Below are positions 1 to 7,397 of a stretch of DNA of 10,036 nucleotides, one piece after another (the stretch's first letter is position 1; every line of letters starts with the position of its first letter). Origin of the DNA: Methanobacteriota archaeon. GTDB lineage: Archaea; Thermoplasmatota; Poseidoniia; Poseidoniales; Thalassarchaeaceae. The stretch covers positions 1-10,036 of the forward strand of contig PBPH01000006.1 of assembly GCA_002725475.1 (NCBI GenBank). Reading direction: 5' to 3'. Position numbers and translations under genes: made by a program. The notes beneath the pieces are model-generated. The model searched no databases. It was not told the origin of the DNA and saw only the letters and a program-made list of their open reading frames with translations.

Positions 1-295
1 CGCCTCTGTCACAAACGAGCAACCACGATGAATCGACCCAGTGTAGGCAAGAGGGGCTACCGAGACCTTCCGCCACCTGCTCTACAATGTGTCCTTCGAT
101 AGACAAATCAGGGTCGGGGTTTGAGTAGTATGGTGACATTTGGCGGTATAGCATACCCCCTGCTAGAAGTAAGATTGCTACCACTGCAATAGCCTTCCAG
201 CGAACAGCAATTGCCCTACCAAATGTGGAAGGTTCTAATTCGCTCGAATGAGTATCGACGCTTGGGGTAGTGTCGTCAGATGATGCCTCTTCCAT
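1..295 (-). CDS. Membrane-anchored protein, N-terminal part; possible PQQ sugar dehydrogenase-like beta-propeller (partial)
   Basis: The reading frame opens at the ATG on the minus strand at 293-295 and stays open for 98 codons to the window edge, so the C-terminal part is missing. Residues 1-24 are acidic and Ser/Thr-rich. A hydrophobic stretch at about 33-50 (WKAIAVVAILLLAGGMLY), preceded by Arg and Lys, looks like a single N-terminal membrane anchor that puts the rest outside the cell. From about residue 72 the pattern VAEGLGSPSCLHWVDSSWLL, followed by VCDRG, resembles the first blade of soluble glucose/sorbosone dehydrogenase propellers, which usually read like 'GL..P..lafl.dg.lLV.er.G'. 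That family match is a guess from under 30 residues. The gene starts 27 bp after the uvrC stop on the same strand, so co-transcription is likely. No Shine-Dalgarno sequence is visible before the ATG. Confidence 0.7.
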   Translation of the reverse strand, partial: MEEASSDDTTPSVDTHSSELEPSTFGRAIAVRWKAIAVVAILLLAGGMLYRQMSPYYSNPDPDLSIEGHIVEQVAEGLGSPSCLHWVDSSWLLVCDRG

Positions 296-322
296 GCACT
301 GCTCAGGGTAATCCGCCCAATA

Positions 323-2053
323 TCAGTTGTGTAAGTAGTCGTGGATTCTGCTAGCCAAGGAATACCCTATCCCTGGAACTTGTTGAAGTTCTTTGATGGA
401 TGCCTCTCCTATTCCTTTACGGCCACCAAAATGACGAAGCAAAGCTTGCAGTTTCTTTGCGCCGAGACCTTCAATCTCTTCCAAAGGGTCGTGTAGCGCC
501 GATCTGCCCCTCCTCTTTCTATGAAAGGCGTTAACAAATCGGTGCGCCTCATCTCTAGCGAATACAAGAATCCTGCCTCTTCGATCAAGAATCAATGGAT
601 CTCTATTAGGCCTAAACAATGTCTCTTCTTTTTTGGCGAGTGCCGCAAGTTGAATCCTATCATGCAGCCCATTTTCCTCAAGCAACCCTAATATTGTGGA
701 GAGGTGAGTTTCGCCCCCATCTAGTAAGAGTAGGTCGGGCCACTCATCTTGTTTTTTGAGCCATCTATCAACGACTTCCCTCATCATTCGTAAATCATCG
801 AAGACGTCCTGTTTAACCTTGTATGTGCGGTAACTCTTCTTGTCTGGCCGTCCATTTCGCAAAGTTATGCAGGCACCAACCTTCTCTTCGCCCTGAAGTT
901 GTGCCATGTCAAAACATACAACTGTATCAAGGGATTCCATTTGCAAATAATTTGAACACTCAATTGCTGATTTTTGTTCTAGATTTCCTGATGAGCGCTT
1001 GTCGAATGCCCTTTGAGCCTGCATCTCGGCATTTTGGTCAGCGAGGCCCCGTAATGTCGCAAGTTCGCCCCTTAGGGGTGTTTTGATTTCTATGGCACCT
1101 TCACGAATTTCTTTGAGCCACTCACCTAAATGTTCGTTGATAGGTGTCGGAGTGAGAATCGTGCGAGGGGGTCTTCTAGATTGATAATGCTCAGTAATCA
1201 AGAGGCTGACTGATTCTGCAATATCCCCCCTATGAAGTAAGGGGTAATGCGTTTGCCCAGTAACTACTCCATTTTTTGCGTGTAGAAAAACTACTGCGCC
1301 GATATCCCCTCTGCTAGCAAATCCTATCGCATCCACATCTTGATAGAAGCGGCTTGATACTACTTGCTGGGAGAGAGTTCTCTGAACCGCTGCAATCAAG
1401 TCACGCCTTTGAGCGGCCACCTCATACTCAAGTTGCTCACTAGCCACATCCATATCTTCTTGCAGAGCAGAGAGAAAATCATCAGCTTTGCCGCTCATCA
1501 CCTGTTTAACAGCCTCAACTCTCTGTTCGTACCCATCCATAGTTATGCATGGAGCAGCGCAAAGCCCAATGTGCATAGATAAGCAGCCTTGAGGAAGCAA
1601 CGTTGGACAATCTCTAACCCCAAATTGCCGCCTTAAAAGTTGAATCATTCTCTTAGCCGCACCTGCATCAGGAAAGGGCCCCCACAATGTGGCATCTGTT
1701 GGTGGGTGCCGCGTGTAGAGTATTCTTGGAGCATCCTCTGAAGTTAGGGCGATGAAGGGATATGACTTATCATCGGTCATCAAAGAATTGAATTTTGGTT
1801 TGTGACTACGTATCAGTTCCCTCTCTAGTGTTAATGCTTCACGTGGATTAGGGGTTACCATGCAATCGACTATGTCTGCTTCTGAGACTAGCCTAGGAAT
1901 CATGGCGCGGTCTGGATTTTTTGCAAAATAGGAACGTACTCTCTCTTTGAGAACTGTCGCTTTACCAACATATAGAACTCGCCCATCACTGTTTTTGAAG
2001 AGATAAACTCCAGGTTCTTCCGGCAGATGTAGGCCTGATGCATCAACCGGCAT
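323..2053 (-). CDS. uvrC: UvrABC excision nuclease subunit C
   Basis: UvrC makes both incisions flanking a DNA lesion after UvrA and UvrB have located it (nucleotide excision repair, cytoplasm). The 576 residues carry the usual parts in order. The GIY-YIG nuclease is at about 10-95 (GVYLF at 15, YVGK at 28, Glu77 in EALTLE, then KPKFN and DDKSYPF). A C-x7-C-x7-C-x3-C cluster (Cys149, 157, 165, 169) is the expected [4Fe-4S] site. A UVR helical hairpin spans about 191-226. The RNase H-like second nuclease has Asp382 (CFDMAQLQG), Asp445 (LLLLDGGETHL) and His504 (RDEAHRF), matching the family's D-D-H triad. Two helix-hairpin-helix motifs lie at about 522-576 (EEIEGLGAKK, LQQVPGIGY). I chose the ATG at 2053 because MPVDASGLHLPEEPGVY has the usual spacing to the nuclease motif; the upstream in-frame GTG at 2101 would run into the divergent gene. 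No Shine-Dalgarno sequence is visible, so the mRNA may be leaderless. The family is bacterial in origin and patchy in archaea. Confidence 0.97.
   Translation of the reverse strand: MPVDASGLHLPEEPGVYLFKNSDGRVLYVGKATVLKERVRSYFAKNPDRAMIPRLVSEADIVDCMVTPNPREALTLERELIRSHKPKFNSLMTDDKSYPFIALTSEDAPRILYTRHPPTDATLWGPFPDAGAAKRMIQLLRRQFGVRDCPTLLPQGCLSMHIGLCAAPCITMDGYEQRVEAVKQVMSGKADDFLSALQEDMDVASEQLEYEVAAQRRDLIAAVQRTLSQQVVSSRFYQDVDAIGFASRGDIGAVVFLHAKNGVVTGQTHYPLLHRGDIAESVSLLITEHYQSRRPPRTILTPTPINEHLGEWLKEIREGAIEIKTPLRGELATLRGLADQNAEMQAQRAFDKRSSGNLEQKSAIECSNYLQMESLDTVVCFDMAQLQGEEKVGACITLRNGRPDKKSYRTYKVKQDVFDDLRMMREVVDRWLKKQDEWPDLLLLDGGETHLSTILGLLEENGLHDRIQLAALAKKEETLFRPNRDPLILDRRGRILVFARDEAHRFVNAFHRKRRGRSALHDPLEEIEGLGAKKLQALLRHFGGRKGIGEASIKELQQVPGIGYSLASRIHDYLHN
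1547..1609 (-). other. UvrC four-cysteine (iron-sulfur) cluster
   Basis: Codons 149-169 of uvrC encode four cysteines spaced C-x7-C-x7-C-x3-C, ending in GLCAAPC. Bacterial UvrC proteins have the same four cysteines, usually with a somewhat longer first spacer, and they have been reported to hold a [4Fe-4S] cluster. All four ligands are present here. Confidence 0.7.
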
Positions 2054-2079
2054 TACACAAACGGGCAAGGTGAAGGGAA
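2054..2079. promoter_or_regulatory. Very short divergent spacer between uvrC and the STAND regulator
   Basis: Only 26 bp separate the two start codons. An archaeal TATA box sits about 26 bp before the transcript start, so the core promoter of each gene must lie inside the 5' coding part of the other. I see no convincing TATA box inside the spacer. Weak AT-rich candidates are GATAAACTC at about 2002-2010 for the plus gene and GCTAAAAGC at about 2139-2147 (minus sense) for uvrC. Protein binding here could affect both genes. Confidence 0.45.
2069..2073 (+). promoter_or_regulatory. Ribosome binding site of the STAND regulator
   Basis: GGTGA lies 6 nt before the ATG at 2080 and matches the archaeal Shine-Dalgarno consensus (AGGAGGTGAT, complementary to the 16S 3' end). 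It supports ATG 2080 as the true start and implies that the transcript has a leader reaching into the 5' end of uvrC. Confidence 0.6.
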
Positions 2080-4296
2080 ATGAACCCACGCCTCCCCTCA
2101 CGCTTTGTGCTTACAGACTCTGAAGCGAGGTTGCTGCGGCTTTTAGCCACTTTTCCAGAGAGTTTGGAAAAGGCATGGGATGTCCCTCGTAGCCTCTCAT
2201 TGCCCGGTCTAGCGGAGCATCTTGGACTAGTTCGCTCAGCACTAAACCCGCCCATCAAATCTCTTGAAAAAGGTGGGCTTGTAAAAACTAGACAAACTCA
2301 CGTGATTGGCGGAGGGCATCGGAAAAGAACTGTTGTTCACCTGACAAAAAAAGGGAGGGGGATTGCTGAAGATTTGGGTAGCCATGAAGAAATTGATTCT
2401 ACTGGAGAATTGATTGGAAATCTTCCACAACTTGTATTCTTACATGGTAGAAACGAACTTTTTGAAGATATATTGAGAAAATTAGGAGATGCTTCATGTG
2501 TTCAAATTATTGGCATACCAGGGATTGGTAAGACCTCGCTATTGAGAGTGATTGCTGAGGAAATGGTTTCCCAAGGTAAGGATATTCGCTGGGCTACGAT
2601 TCATTCCCATCACGATGTAGGGAAATTGACTGCTGAATTACTAAGTAAGGAAGATGGGCCTAAAGATGTAGAAGCCGCAACATCTACACTTGAAGATGTA
2701 AGTGATAATACTCTGTTTGTTATCGATGAACTCCAAGCAATTCATGAAAGACACTTGCCCGAAATCCGTGCTCTATTAACAGCACTCGCTGAAAATGAAA
2801 ATGTGAAAATTGTAATCGGTAGTAGAGCTCCGTCTCCAATTGATATTGGGGAAATAATCAAAGTAGATGAAATTAGTAAAAAAGAAGCTCAAAAACTTCT
2901 ACCCGAAAATCTCGATGATGAAACTTCGCAGCAAGTGGTCGATGCACTTGGAGGTCACCCCCTTGCACTCAAACTTTGGCAACCCGGCCATACTTTACCA
3001 GAAGCAGATGACCGGATTCAAGAATTCATTCGCACAGATGTTGTAGAAAAACTGGCTAAAGAGGAGTTGGCAACAATGGATGAATTGGCTGCATCGCCTT
3101 TGCCAATATTAGTTGATCAACTTTCAAACAATGATGGAATAAATCTGCTTGACGATACTGCATTATTACGTTGGATTGTTGAATCGATAGAGCTGCAACA
3201 CCTAGTTAGAAACGTTCGCAGAACGATGTGGAGTGATGAAGAAGCAAAGGAAATTCACTCTATTGCTGCTGAACATTGGTCCAATCGAATTGAGCCATCG
3301 GCTATCATTCACGAAACACATCATAGAGTTCAAGCAGCAAATTCAGATAACGCTAATGAGTTGGCCGAACGTTTGGAAAAAAGTATTGAAAAAATGCTGT
3401 CAATTGACTCGGCTGCTGCGGCTGCTATTATTCAAGATTCAATCAAAATCCTACCTGACGCTCAACGATTGAATCTGCTATCTGCACGTGTTGCAATAGA
3501 AAGAGGAGAGGGAGATATCGCTGAAAAGGCGCTTGACAAATGCAATGAAAAATTGCAACAAGAGATTGATTGGAGATTGCTTAGTGCAAGAGTCAAAAGA
3601 TTGGATGGTAAATTTGATGAAGCAAATCAAGATGAAAAATCGATAATTGAAATTGCTGAACCTGAACGAGCGACAAAAATTCAGTTGAATCGACTGGTTC
3701 TAAGCATCGAAGATCGTTTGCCTCAGTCATTAAGTGATGAAATTAGGGAAAATGCTGAAAATGCATTGAAAAATATCGACCTTTCAACCCTCAAATCAGA
3801 AAATAAAAAAGCGGCACTAGTAACCATCGCTTCGATAAGACATTCACTCGCATTAGCAACTAATGATGCTGAAACTGCTGCAAAAATACGTACTGATCTT
3901 GCAACAACTGCATCGCATGATGACCCTATAATTGAGGAAATGGCGGCTCGCGCCGCCCTAATTATTGGAGATGACCCGCAAAGAGTACGAAGTCTGATTT
4001 CTAGAACCTCCAATCCTCTTCGAAGATGTGCTCTAGGTCTTCTGCTTGTCAAACATGCACACGAAAAAGAAAGCAAGGACATTGCAAACCTATTGGCCAG
4101 TATTAATCACCCATCAGACCTTGGAACTACAACAGCAAGAAGGTTATCTGCTTTACACTGGTACTGGCGTGGAGTGATAGACAAAAGCCAGCGTGTAAAA
4201 TGCTGGCAAGAAGCGCTGCATAGATTCAGAATGGCTGAATGTGCTAGCGCATACATCCAATTACAAAACAGATTGCACGAATTCATGAGATTGTAA
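2080..4296 (+). CDS. Winged-helix STAND NTPase, MalT-like predicted transcription regulator
   Basis: This 738-residue protein has three parts. Residues 12-100 form a winged helix-turn-helix (LTDSEARLLRLLATFP, LPGLAEHLGLVRSALNPPIK, then a wing HVIGGGHRKRTVVHLT and LTKKG), in the style of MarR/ArsR DNA-binding domains. Residues 118-300 form a STAND-type P-loop NTPase: an HGRNEL entry motif, Walker A GIPGIGKTS at 145-153, Walker B TLFVIDEL at 211-218, a sensor-like GSRA at 247 and the STAND hallmark GGHPLAL at 291-297. Residues 320-440 resemble the second winged helix and connector of MalT/NB-ARC proteins (HSIAAEHWSNR, then IIHETHHRVQAA). The rest (440-738) is charged and helical, consistent with TPR-like repeats. 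In known STAND regulators the NTPase switches between ADP-bound off and ATP-bound oligomeric on states, and the repeats sense a ligand. The ligand and target genes are unknown. The GGTGA site fixes the start. Confidence 0.85.
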   Translation: MNPRLPSRFVLTDSEARLLRLLATFPESLEKAWDVPRSLSLPGLAEHLGLVRSALNPPIKSLEKGGLVKTRQTHVIGGGHRKRTVVHLTKKGRGIAEDLGSHEEIDSTGELIGNLPQLVFLHGRNELFEDILRKLGDASCVQIIGIPGIGKTSLLRVIAEEMVSQGKDIRWATIHSHHDVGKLTAELLSKEDGPKDVEAATSTLEDVSDNTLFVIDELQAIHERHLPEIRALLTALAENENVKIVIGSRAPSPIDIGEIIKVDEISKKEAQKLLPENLDDETSQQVVDALGGHPLALKLWQPGHTLPEADDRIQEFIRTDVVEKLAKEELATMDELAASPLPILVDQLSNNDGINLLDDTALLRWIVESIELQHLVRNVRRTMWSDEEAKEIHSIAAEHWSNRIEPSAIIHETHHRVQAANSDNANELAERLEKSIEKMLSIDSAAAAAIIQDSIKILPDAQRLNLLSARVAIERGEGDIAEKALDKCNEKLQQEIDWRLLSARVKRLDGKFDEANQDEKSIIEIAEPERATKIQLNRLVLSIEDRLPQSLSDEIRENAENALKNIDLSTLKSENKKAALVTIASIRHSLALATNDAETAAKIRTDLATTASHDDPIIEEMAARAALIIGDDPQRVRSLISRTSNPLRRCALGLLLVKHAHEKESKDIANLLASINHPSDLGTTTARRLSALHWYWRGVIDKSQRVKCWQEALHRFRMAECASAYIQLQNRLHEFMRL

Positions 4297-4298
4297 AA

Positions 4299-7200
4299 TC
4301 ACCAATCTTCTTCATCTAAGTCTAAACCTGCAAACCAGTCTGAACCATCACCAATTGGCGTTCCCTGAGAACCTAAACCGAGTAAATCTCGCTCGACTTC
4401 ATATGTGTTAACAGATACTGCACGACTTTGCGTCTGCTTAATTTCCAATTTTTCTCTCTTTCTCTTCTTCCTACGAGAGCGGAGATAGAATAGTAAGAAA
4501 ATAATGACGAGTAAACCAATTAGGTAAGGCATCAATTCTTGCAAAAGGAAAGCATATCCAACAGTGAATTGGATACTCAGCTCATCATCTTGAAGGTCAC
4601 AATCATCTGGATCCTGCTCAACACATAATGGTGCGTGATAGACGATTTTCTTCCTATCCCCATCGATGACGTACTCCTCTGCTCTACCCATTGAAGATGT
4701 AATTTCTACCTCCAATCCACGCGGCATAGATAATTCGAGCAAGATGGATGGCCTTACATCCAAATCTTGGTCATTAAACGTGTTGCCATCTTCATCGGTA
4801 TCTTTTGAGTCATCTACATCTTCAACGATTATTGCTGGTTCTACGTCAACAACAAGAGGCTCAGGAGGCAATGTGACTATTCCATCAGATTCACTAGCCG
4901 CTCTAAAATCAAAAACTGAAAATAGATTACTGAAGAGGGGGGTAATTGCACCCACTCCTCGTTCTGTCTCAACATTAATTCCCCCATCATGATATCTTGC
5001 AGATACTACAGTCCTATCTAATTTCAAAGTGAAAATTAGAGGGTTATCATCATCTATGATACCATCGTAAGGCCTCAGCATTCTATCAATTGATGCTGAG
5101 AAATGAATACCAGAGAGATCCACTGTCATCATTTCATCTGACTGTTCTACATCTGAAACTTCATCATTCAACATATCAGCAAGAGAATCCGCGAACTCCT
5201 GAAGGCCATTATTTGACAATTCCAATTGATGGTCGTTATCGCCAAGTGGAACATCAATAGTTTTTCCAAAGAGCCCATTCAAGCCACCTTCCTGTTCATC
5301 TCCATATGAAATCACATGTCGTATTATATCTGAAGGAATTGCCTCAATTGATAACCCTGTATCCTCCAATAATACTGCAGGCACCCCTACCCTGTAAAGT
5401 TCTACAGAAACTTCTCCCTCTACAGTAAGTTCAATCTCTTGAGACCATTCATGAATCTTGAATTCGGGCAAATCAAGTTGAGCATGTATATTGATGCAAG
5501 TTCTTTGAGTACTTGTACAAACCAAATCTAAACTCGATTCTGTGCAAACCCCACCACCACTACAAATTATATCATCCCAACGACTATGATACGGATTTGG
5601 TCCTGTGATTGCAATAGTTTGTTCCTCGTCACCTTGTGTCGAGACTCGAAGTGTTATTGTTCTAGAATCACCAATATTGGAAGCAATCCAATCAGGTAAT
5701 AGAATGTTAATTTCAACCTCAGTAGGGGGAAGCCAGTCTGGCAAATTATCAACAATAAATGTGGTATCAATATCTCTCTCAAAGACTAGAATTGACAGCA
5801 TTGCAGCAACATCTTCTTCAGAAATACCTGAGAAATTTTCAAAACCTGGTTGTTCAGAAATCAAATCTGACAGTATTTCAAGGGGGGAGGCAGCAAATGG
5901 TTGACTGGATGCTGTCAAAGTTACTGGGAATGTACCGTTCATTGCATTCGCGCCGGTCAAGCAATGTGTAACTACTACAAGTTCAGAACAAGTTTGGGTT
6001 GGGACATGCGTAAAATTTAGCCCCCCCGATGAATCCGGTTCCTTCCAATGAACATCATTCATTGCAATTTCAATCTCAGTCACATCTAAAATTGCAGATT
6101 CTACATCTTCAATCGGAATCATGTTTGAGAATTCATCAAGGTCGAGCAAACCGTACTCATGTGCCATACGAATTCCGTCACTGGTAATCCATGGAATCTC
6201 AATATTATCTCCCAACGAAAATCCCCAATCTGCAAGAACTGATTGAGGCAGGTAATGTACATCCATTTCTGCATCCAAAATGCTGTTAACCTCGTCACGT
6301 AAATCTACATTCATGTATATGGAAACCCCATGATCGTTGGATGGATCTAGGGTTACGGAACGGGTTGAGGAATTACGGAATATACTGGTTATTGAAGCAT
6401 CAGAAAAGACAGAGTCGCCCCCCTGTAAATCAAATCCATCTGTCAGCCAAGATGCAGTGTTATACTGTATTGAACCCTGTTGATGGGGCGTCAATGTACC
6501 ATTGTTTCCAATTTCTGAAAAAGTTGCATAACTTGGCGGAATTAACTCAAAGGTTGAGCGGTGTCCAGCTCTAGAAACCAAGGTGAAATCGGAAGTCACC
6601 TCAGCACCCATTGTTAGGAGCCCTTGGAAAGCCCTCTCAACATCTAGCGTAGTTGATGAAAAATCTAGCAAACCTGAATCAATTTCGATTTGTGCTACCG
6701 AACGAAGACAAAGAGGGGGTTGGAATGCATTGTTGGAAAGCCCCCATACTTCATCAATTGAATCTGAATTCATATCGTCGCTACATTCGATATTCTGCCC
6801 CTCTATGTTTACTTGATTTGCGATTGTACTTTCCACCTCTGCAGTGGCATTGTATGTATTGGAAACCAATTCTTCAACCGCAGAAGAAAATTCATTCAGA
6901 ATCATTTGTCGTACTTCTATTCCTTGGGGCGTTGTATATCCTAAATAATTTCGAATATAATCTACAGGTGCTCCACTATTAGAATCAAATGAGCCACCTA
7001 AATCCATGGATTCTAGACCAATTACTGAACGGTTGAATTCATGCATCTCCCATTCTAAAGTCATTGTAATTGCGCTTGTATTATGCATCTCAAAGGTGTA
7101 TTGAGAACGAACCCATTCGTCCGCTGCAGTCAAGTCATGGGCGAAATTATAATCGTCACAAATACCTGTACCATTATTCCATGTTGAGCAGAAAGTATTG

Positions 7201-7319
7201 GTTACCTCTGGAGTCCCTGGAGGGGGTTCCGCTAAAGCGGGAATTGAACTCAGTAAAGGGACTATCATTAACACCAACACTATCTTAGTGCGCGATTTGT
7301 ACTCAACATGTGCAGACAT
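4299..7319 (-). CDS. Large secreted type I membrane protein, unknown family
   Basis: I do not recognise this 1006-residue protein. It starts with a signal peptide: a basic start, a hydrophobic core at about 12-29, and ALA at 28-30 before EPPPGTP. The rest up to about 925 is acidic and beta-rich and should lie outside the cell. Its 12 cysteines group into close pairs (44/54, 179/204, 444/453, 586/592, 601/608, 899/907), suggesting disulfides, and N-x-S/T sequons are frequent. One membrane span at about 929-947 is followed by a strongly basic stop-transfer segment (RSRRKKRKREK) and a roughly 50-residue cytoplasmic tail ending in acidic LDLDEEDW. Near 834-853 is an Asp-rich stretch that could bind calcium. 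LPDW occurs twice (527, 541). The ATG is preceded by a GAGGGGGGG ribosome binding site. It is transcribed divergently from taw2 and ends 2 bp from the convergent STAND gene. A receptor, adhesin or envelope structural role is possible, but none is shown. Confidence 0.85.
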   Translation of the reverse strand: MSAHVEYKSRTKIVLVLMIVPLLSSIPALAEPPPGTPEVTNTFCSTWNNGTGICDDYNFAHDLTAADEWVRSQYTFEMHNTSAITMTLEWEMHEFNRSVIGLESMDLGGSFDSNSGAPVDYIRNYLGYTTPQGIEVRQMILNEFSSAVEELVSNTYNATAEVESTIANQVNIEGQNIECSDDMNSDSIDEVWGLSNNAFQPPLCLRSVAQIEIDSGLLDFSSTTLDVERAFQGLLTMGAEVTSDFTLVSRAGHRSTFELIPPSYATFSEIGNNGTLTPHQQGSIQYNTASWLTDGFDLQGGDSVFSDASITSIFRNSSTRSVTLDPSNDHGVSIYMNVDLRDEVNSILDAEMDVHYLPQSVLADWGFSLGDNIEIPWITSDGIRMAHEYGLLDLDEFSNMIPIEDVESAILDVTEIEIAMNDVHWKEPDSSGGLNFTHVPTQTCSELVVVTHCLTGANAMNGTFPVTLTASSQPFAASPLEILSDLISEQPGFENFSGISEEDVAAMLSILVFERDIDTTFIVDNLPDWLPPTEVEINILLPDWIASNIGDSRTITLRVSTQGDEEQTIAITGPNPYHSRWDDIICSGGGVCTESSLDLVCTSTQRTCINIHAQLDLPEFKIHEWSQEIELTVEGEVSVELYRVGVPAVLLEDTGLSIEAIPSDIIRHVISYGDEQEGGLNGLFGKTIDVPLGDNDHQLELSNNGLQEFADSLADMLNDEVSDVEQSDEMMTVDLSGIHFSASIDRMLRPYDGIIDDDNPLIFTLKLDRTVVSARYHDGGINVETERGVGAITPLFSNLFSVFDFRAASESDGIVTLPPEPLVVDVEPAIIVEDVDDSKDTDEDGNTFNDQDLDVRPSILLELSMPRGLEVEITSSMGRAEEYVIDGDRKKIVYHAPLCVEQDPDDCDLQDDELSIQFTVGYAFLLQELMPYLIGLLVIIFLLFYLRSRRKKRKREKLEIKQTQSRAVSVNTYEVERDLLGLGSQGTPIGDGSDWFAGLDLDEEDW
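4479..4535 (-). other. C-terminal membrane span of the 1006-residue surface protein
   Basis: Codons 929-947 encode an uninterrupted hydrophobic helix (LMPYLIGLLVIIFLLFYLR region). It is followed at once by a run of Arg and Lys, the usual sign of a stop-transfer helix with the C-terminus inside the cell. Together with the signal peptide this gives a type I topology. Confidence 0.85.
7230..7319 (-). other. Signal peptide of the 1006-residue surface protein
   Basis: Codons 1-30 encode a basic start (Lys8, Arg10, Lys12), a hydrophobic core IVLVLMIVPLLSSIPALA and an A-x-A cleavage site, with processing predicted after Ala30 (ALA before EPPPG). This is a Sec-type signal. There is no lipobox cysteine and no twin arginine. 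Confidence 0.8.
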
Positions 7320-7323
7320 CTAA

Positions 7324-7332
7324 CCCCCCCTC
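7324..7332 (-). promoter_or_regulatory. Ribosome binding site of the 1006-residue protein gene
   Basis: Read on the minus strand the sequence is GAGGGGGGG, ending 4 nt before the ATG, with the GAGG part 9 nt from it. It matches the Shine-Dalgarno core and supports the ATG at 7319. Confidence 0.6.
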
Positions 7333-7392
7333 ACTAAATCCATAGTTGCTCTCTGTTCATTTAATTTGGTTCCCCTAACACGAGTGTAACAA

Positions 7393-7397
7393 GGAGG
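7393..7397 (+). promoter_or_regulatory. Ribosome binding site of taw2 that fixes a GTG start
   Basis: GGAGG sits 8 nt before the GTG at 7406 inside AAGGAGGGGCC. It is the strongest Shine-Dalgarno sequence in the window and decides for the GTG start over any internal ATG. Confidence 0.8.

Noticed and set aside
527..544. The LPDW doublet in the surface protein (residues 527 and 541) as a sign of tandem repeats.
   Set aside because: Start and end here are residue numbers. Only four residues repeat and the flanks do not align, so this is not enough to call a repeat.
2043..2258. A GTG start at 2101 for uvrC, and a short minus-strand frame at 2043-2258.
   Set aside because: The ATG at 2053 gives the normal UvrC N-terminus; the extra 16 residues have no family support and would overlap the divergent gene. 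The short frame is the antisense shadow of the winged-helix region.
3723..4082. A 119-codon minus-strand frame inside the STAND gene.
   Set aside because: It is antisense to the helical-repeat region, is rich in Ser and Arg as expected of a shadow, and has no ribosome binding site.
2080..4296. An antiviral STAND (Avs-like) defence protein.
   Set aside because: The N-terminal domain is a DNA-binding winged helix, not a nuclease, protease or membrane effector, and no other defence gene, CRISPR or mobile element is nearby.
6341..6982. Several plus-strand frames of 77-109 codons inside the surface protein gene.
   Set aside because: The long minus-strand gene has a signal peptide, paired cysteines and a membrane span, which only make sense in its own frame; the plus-strand frames overlap one another and lack recognisable features.
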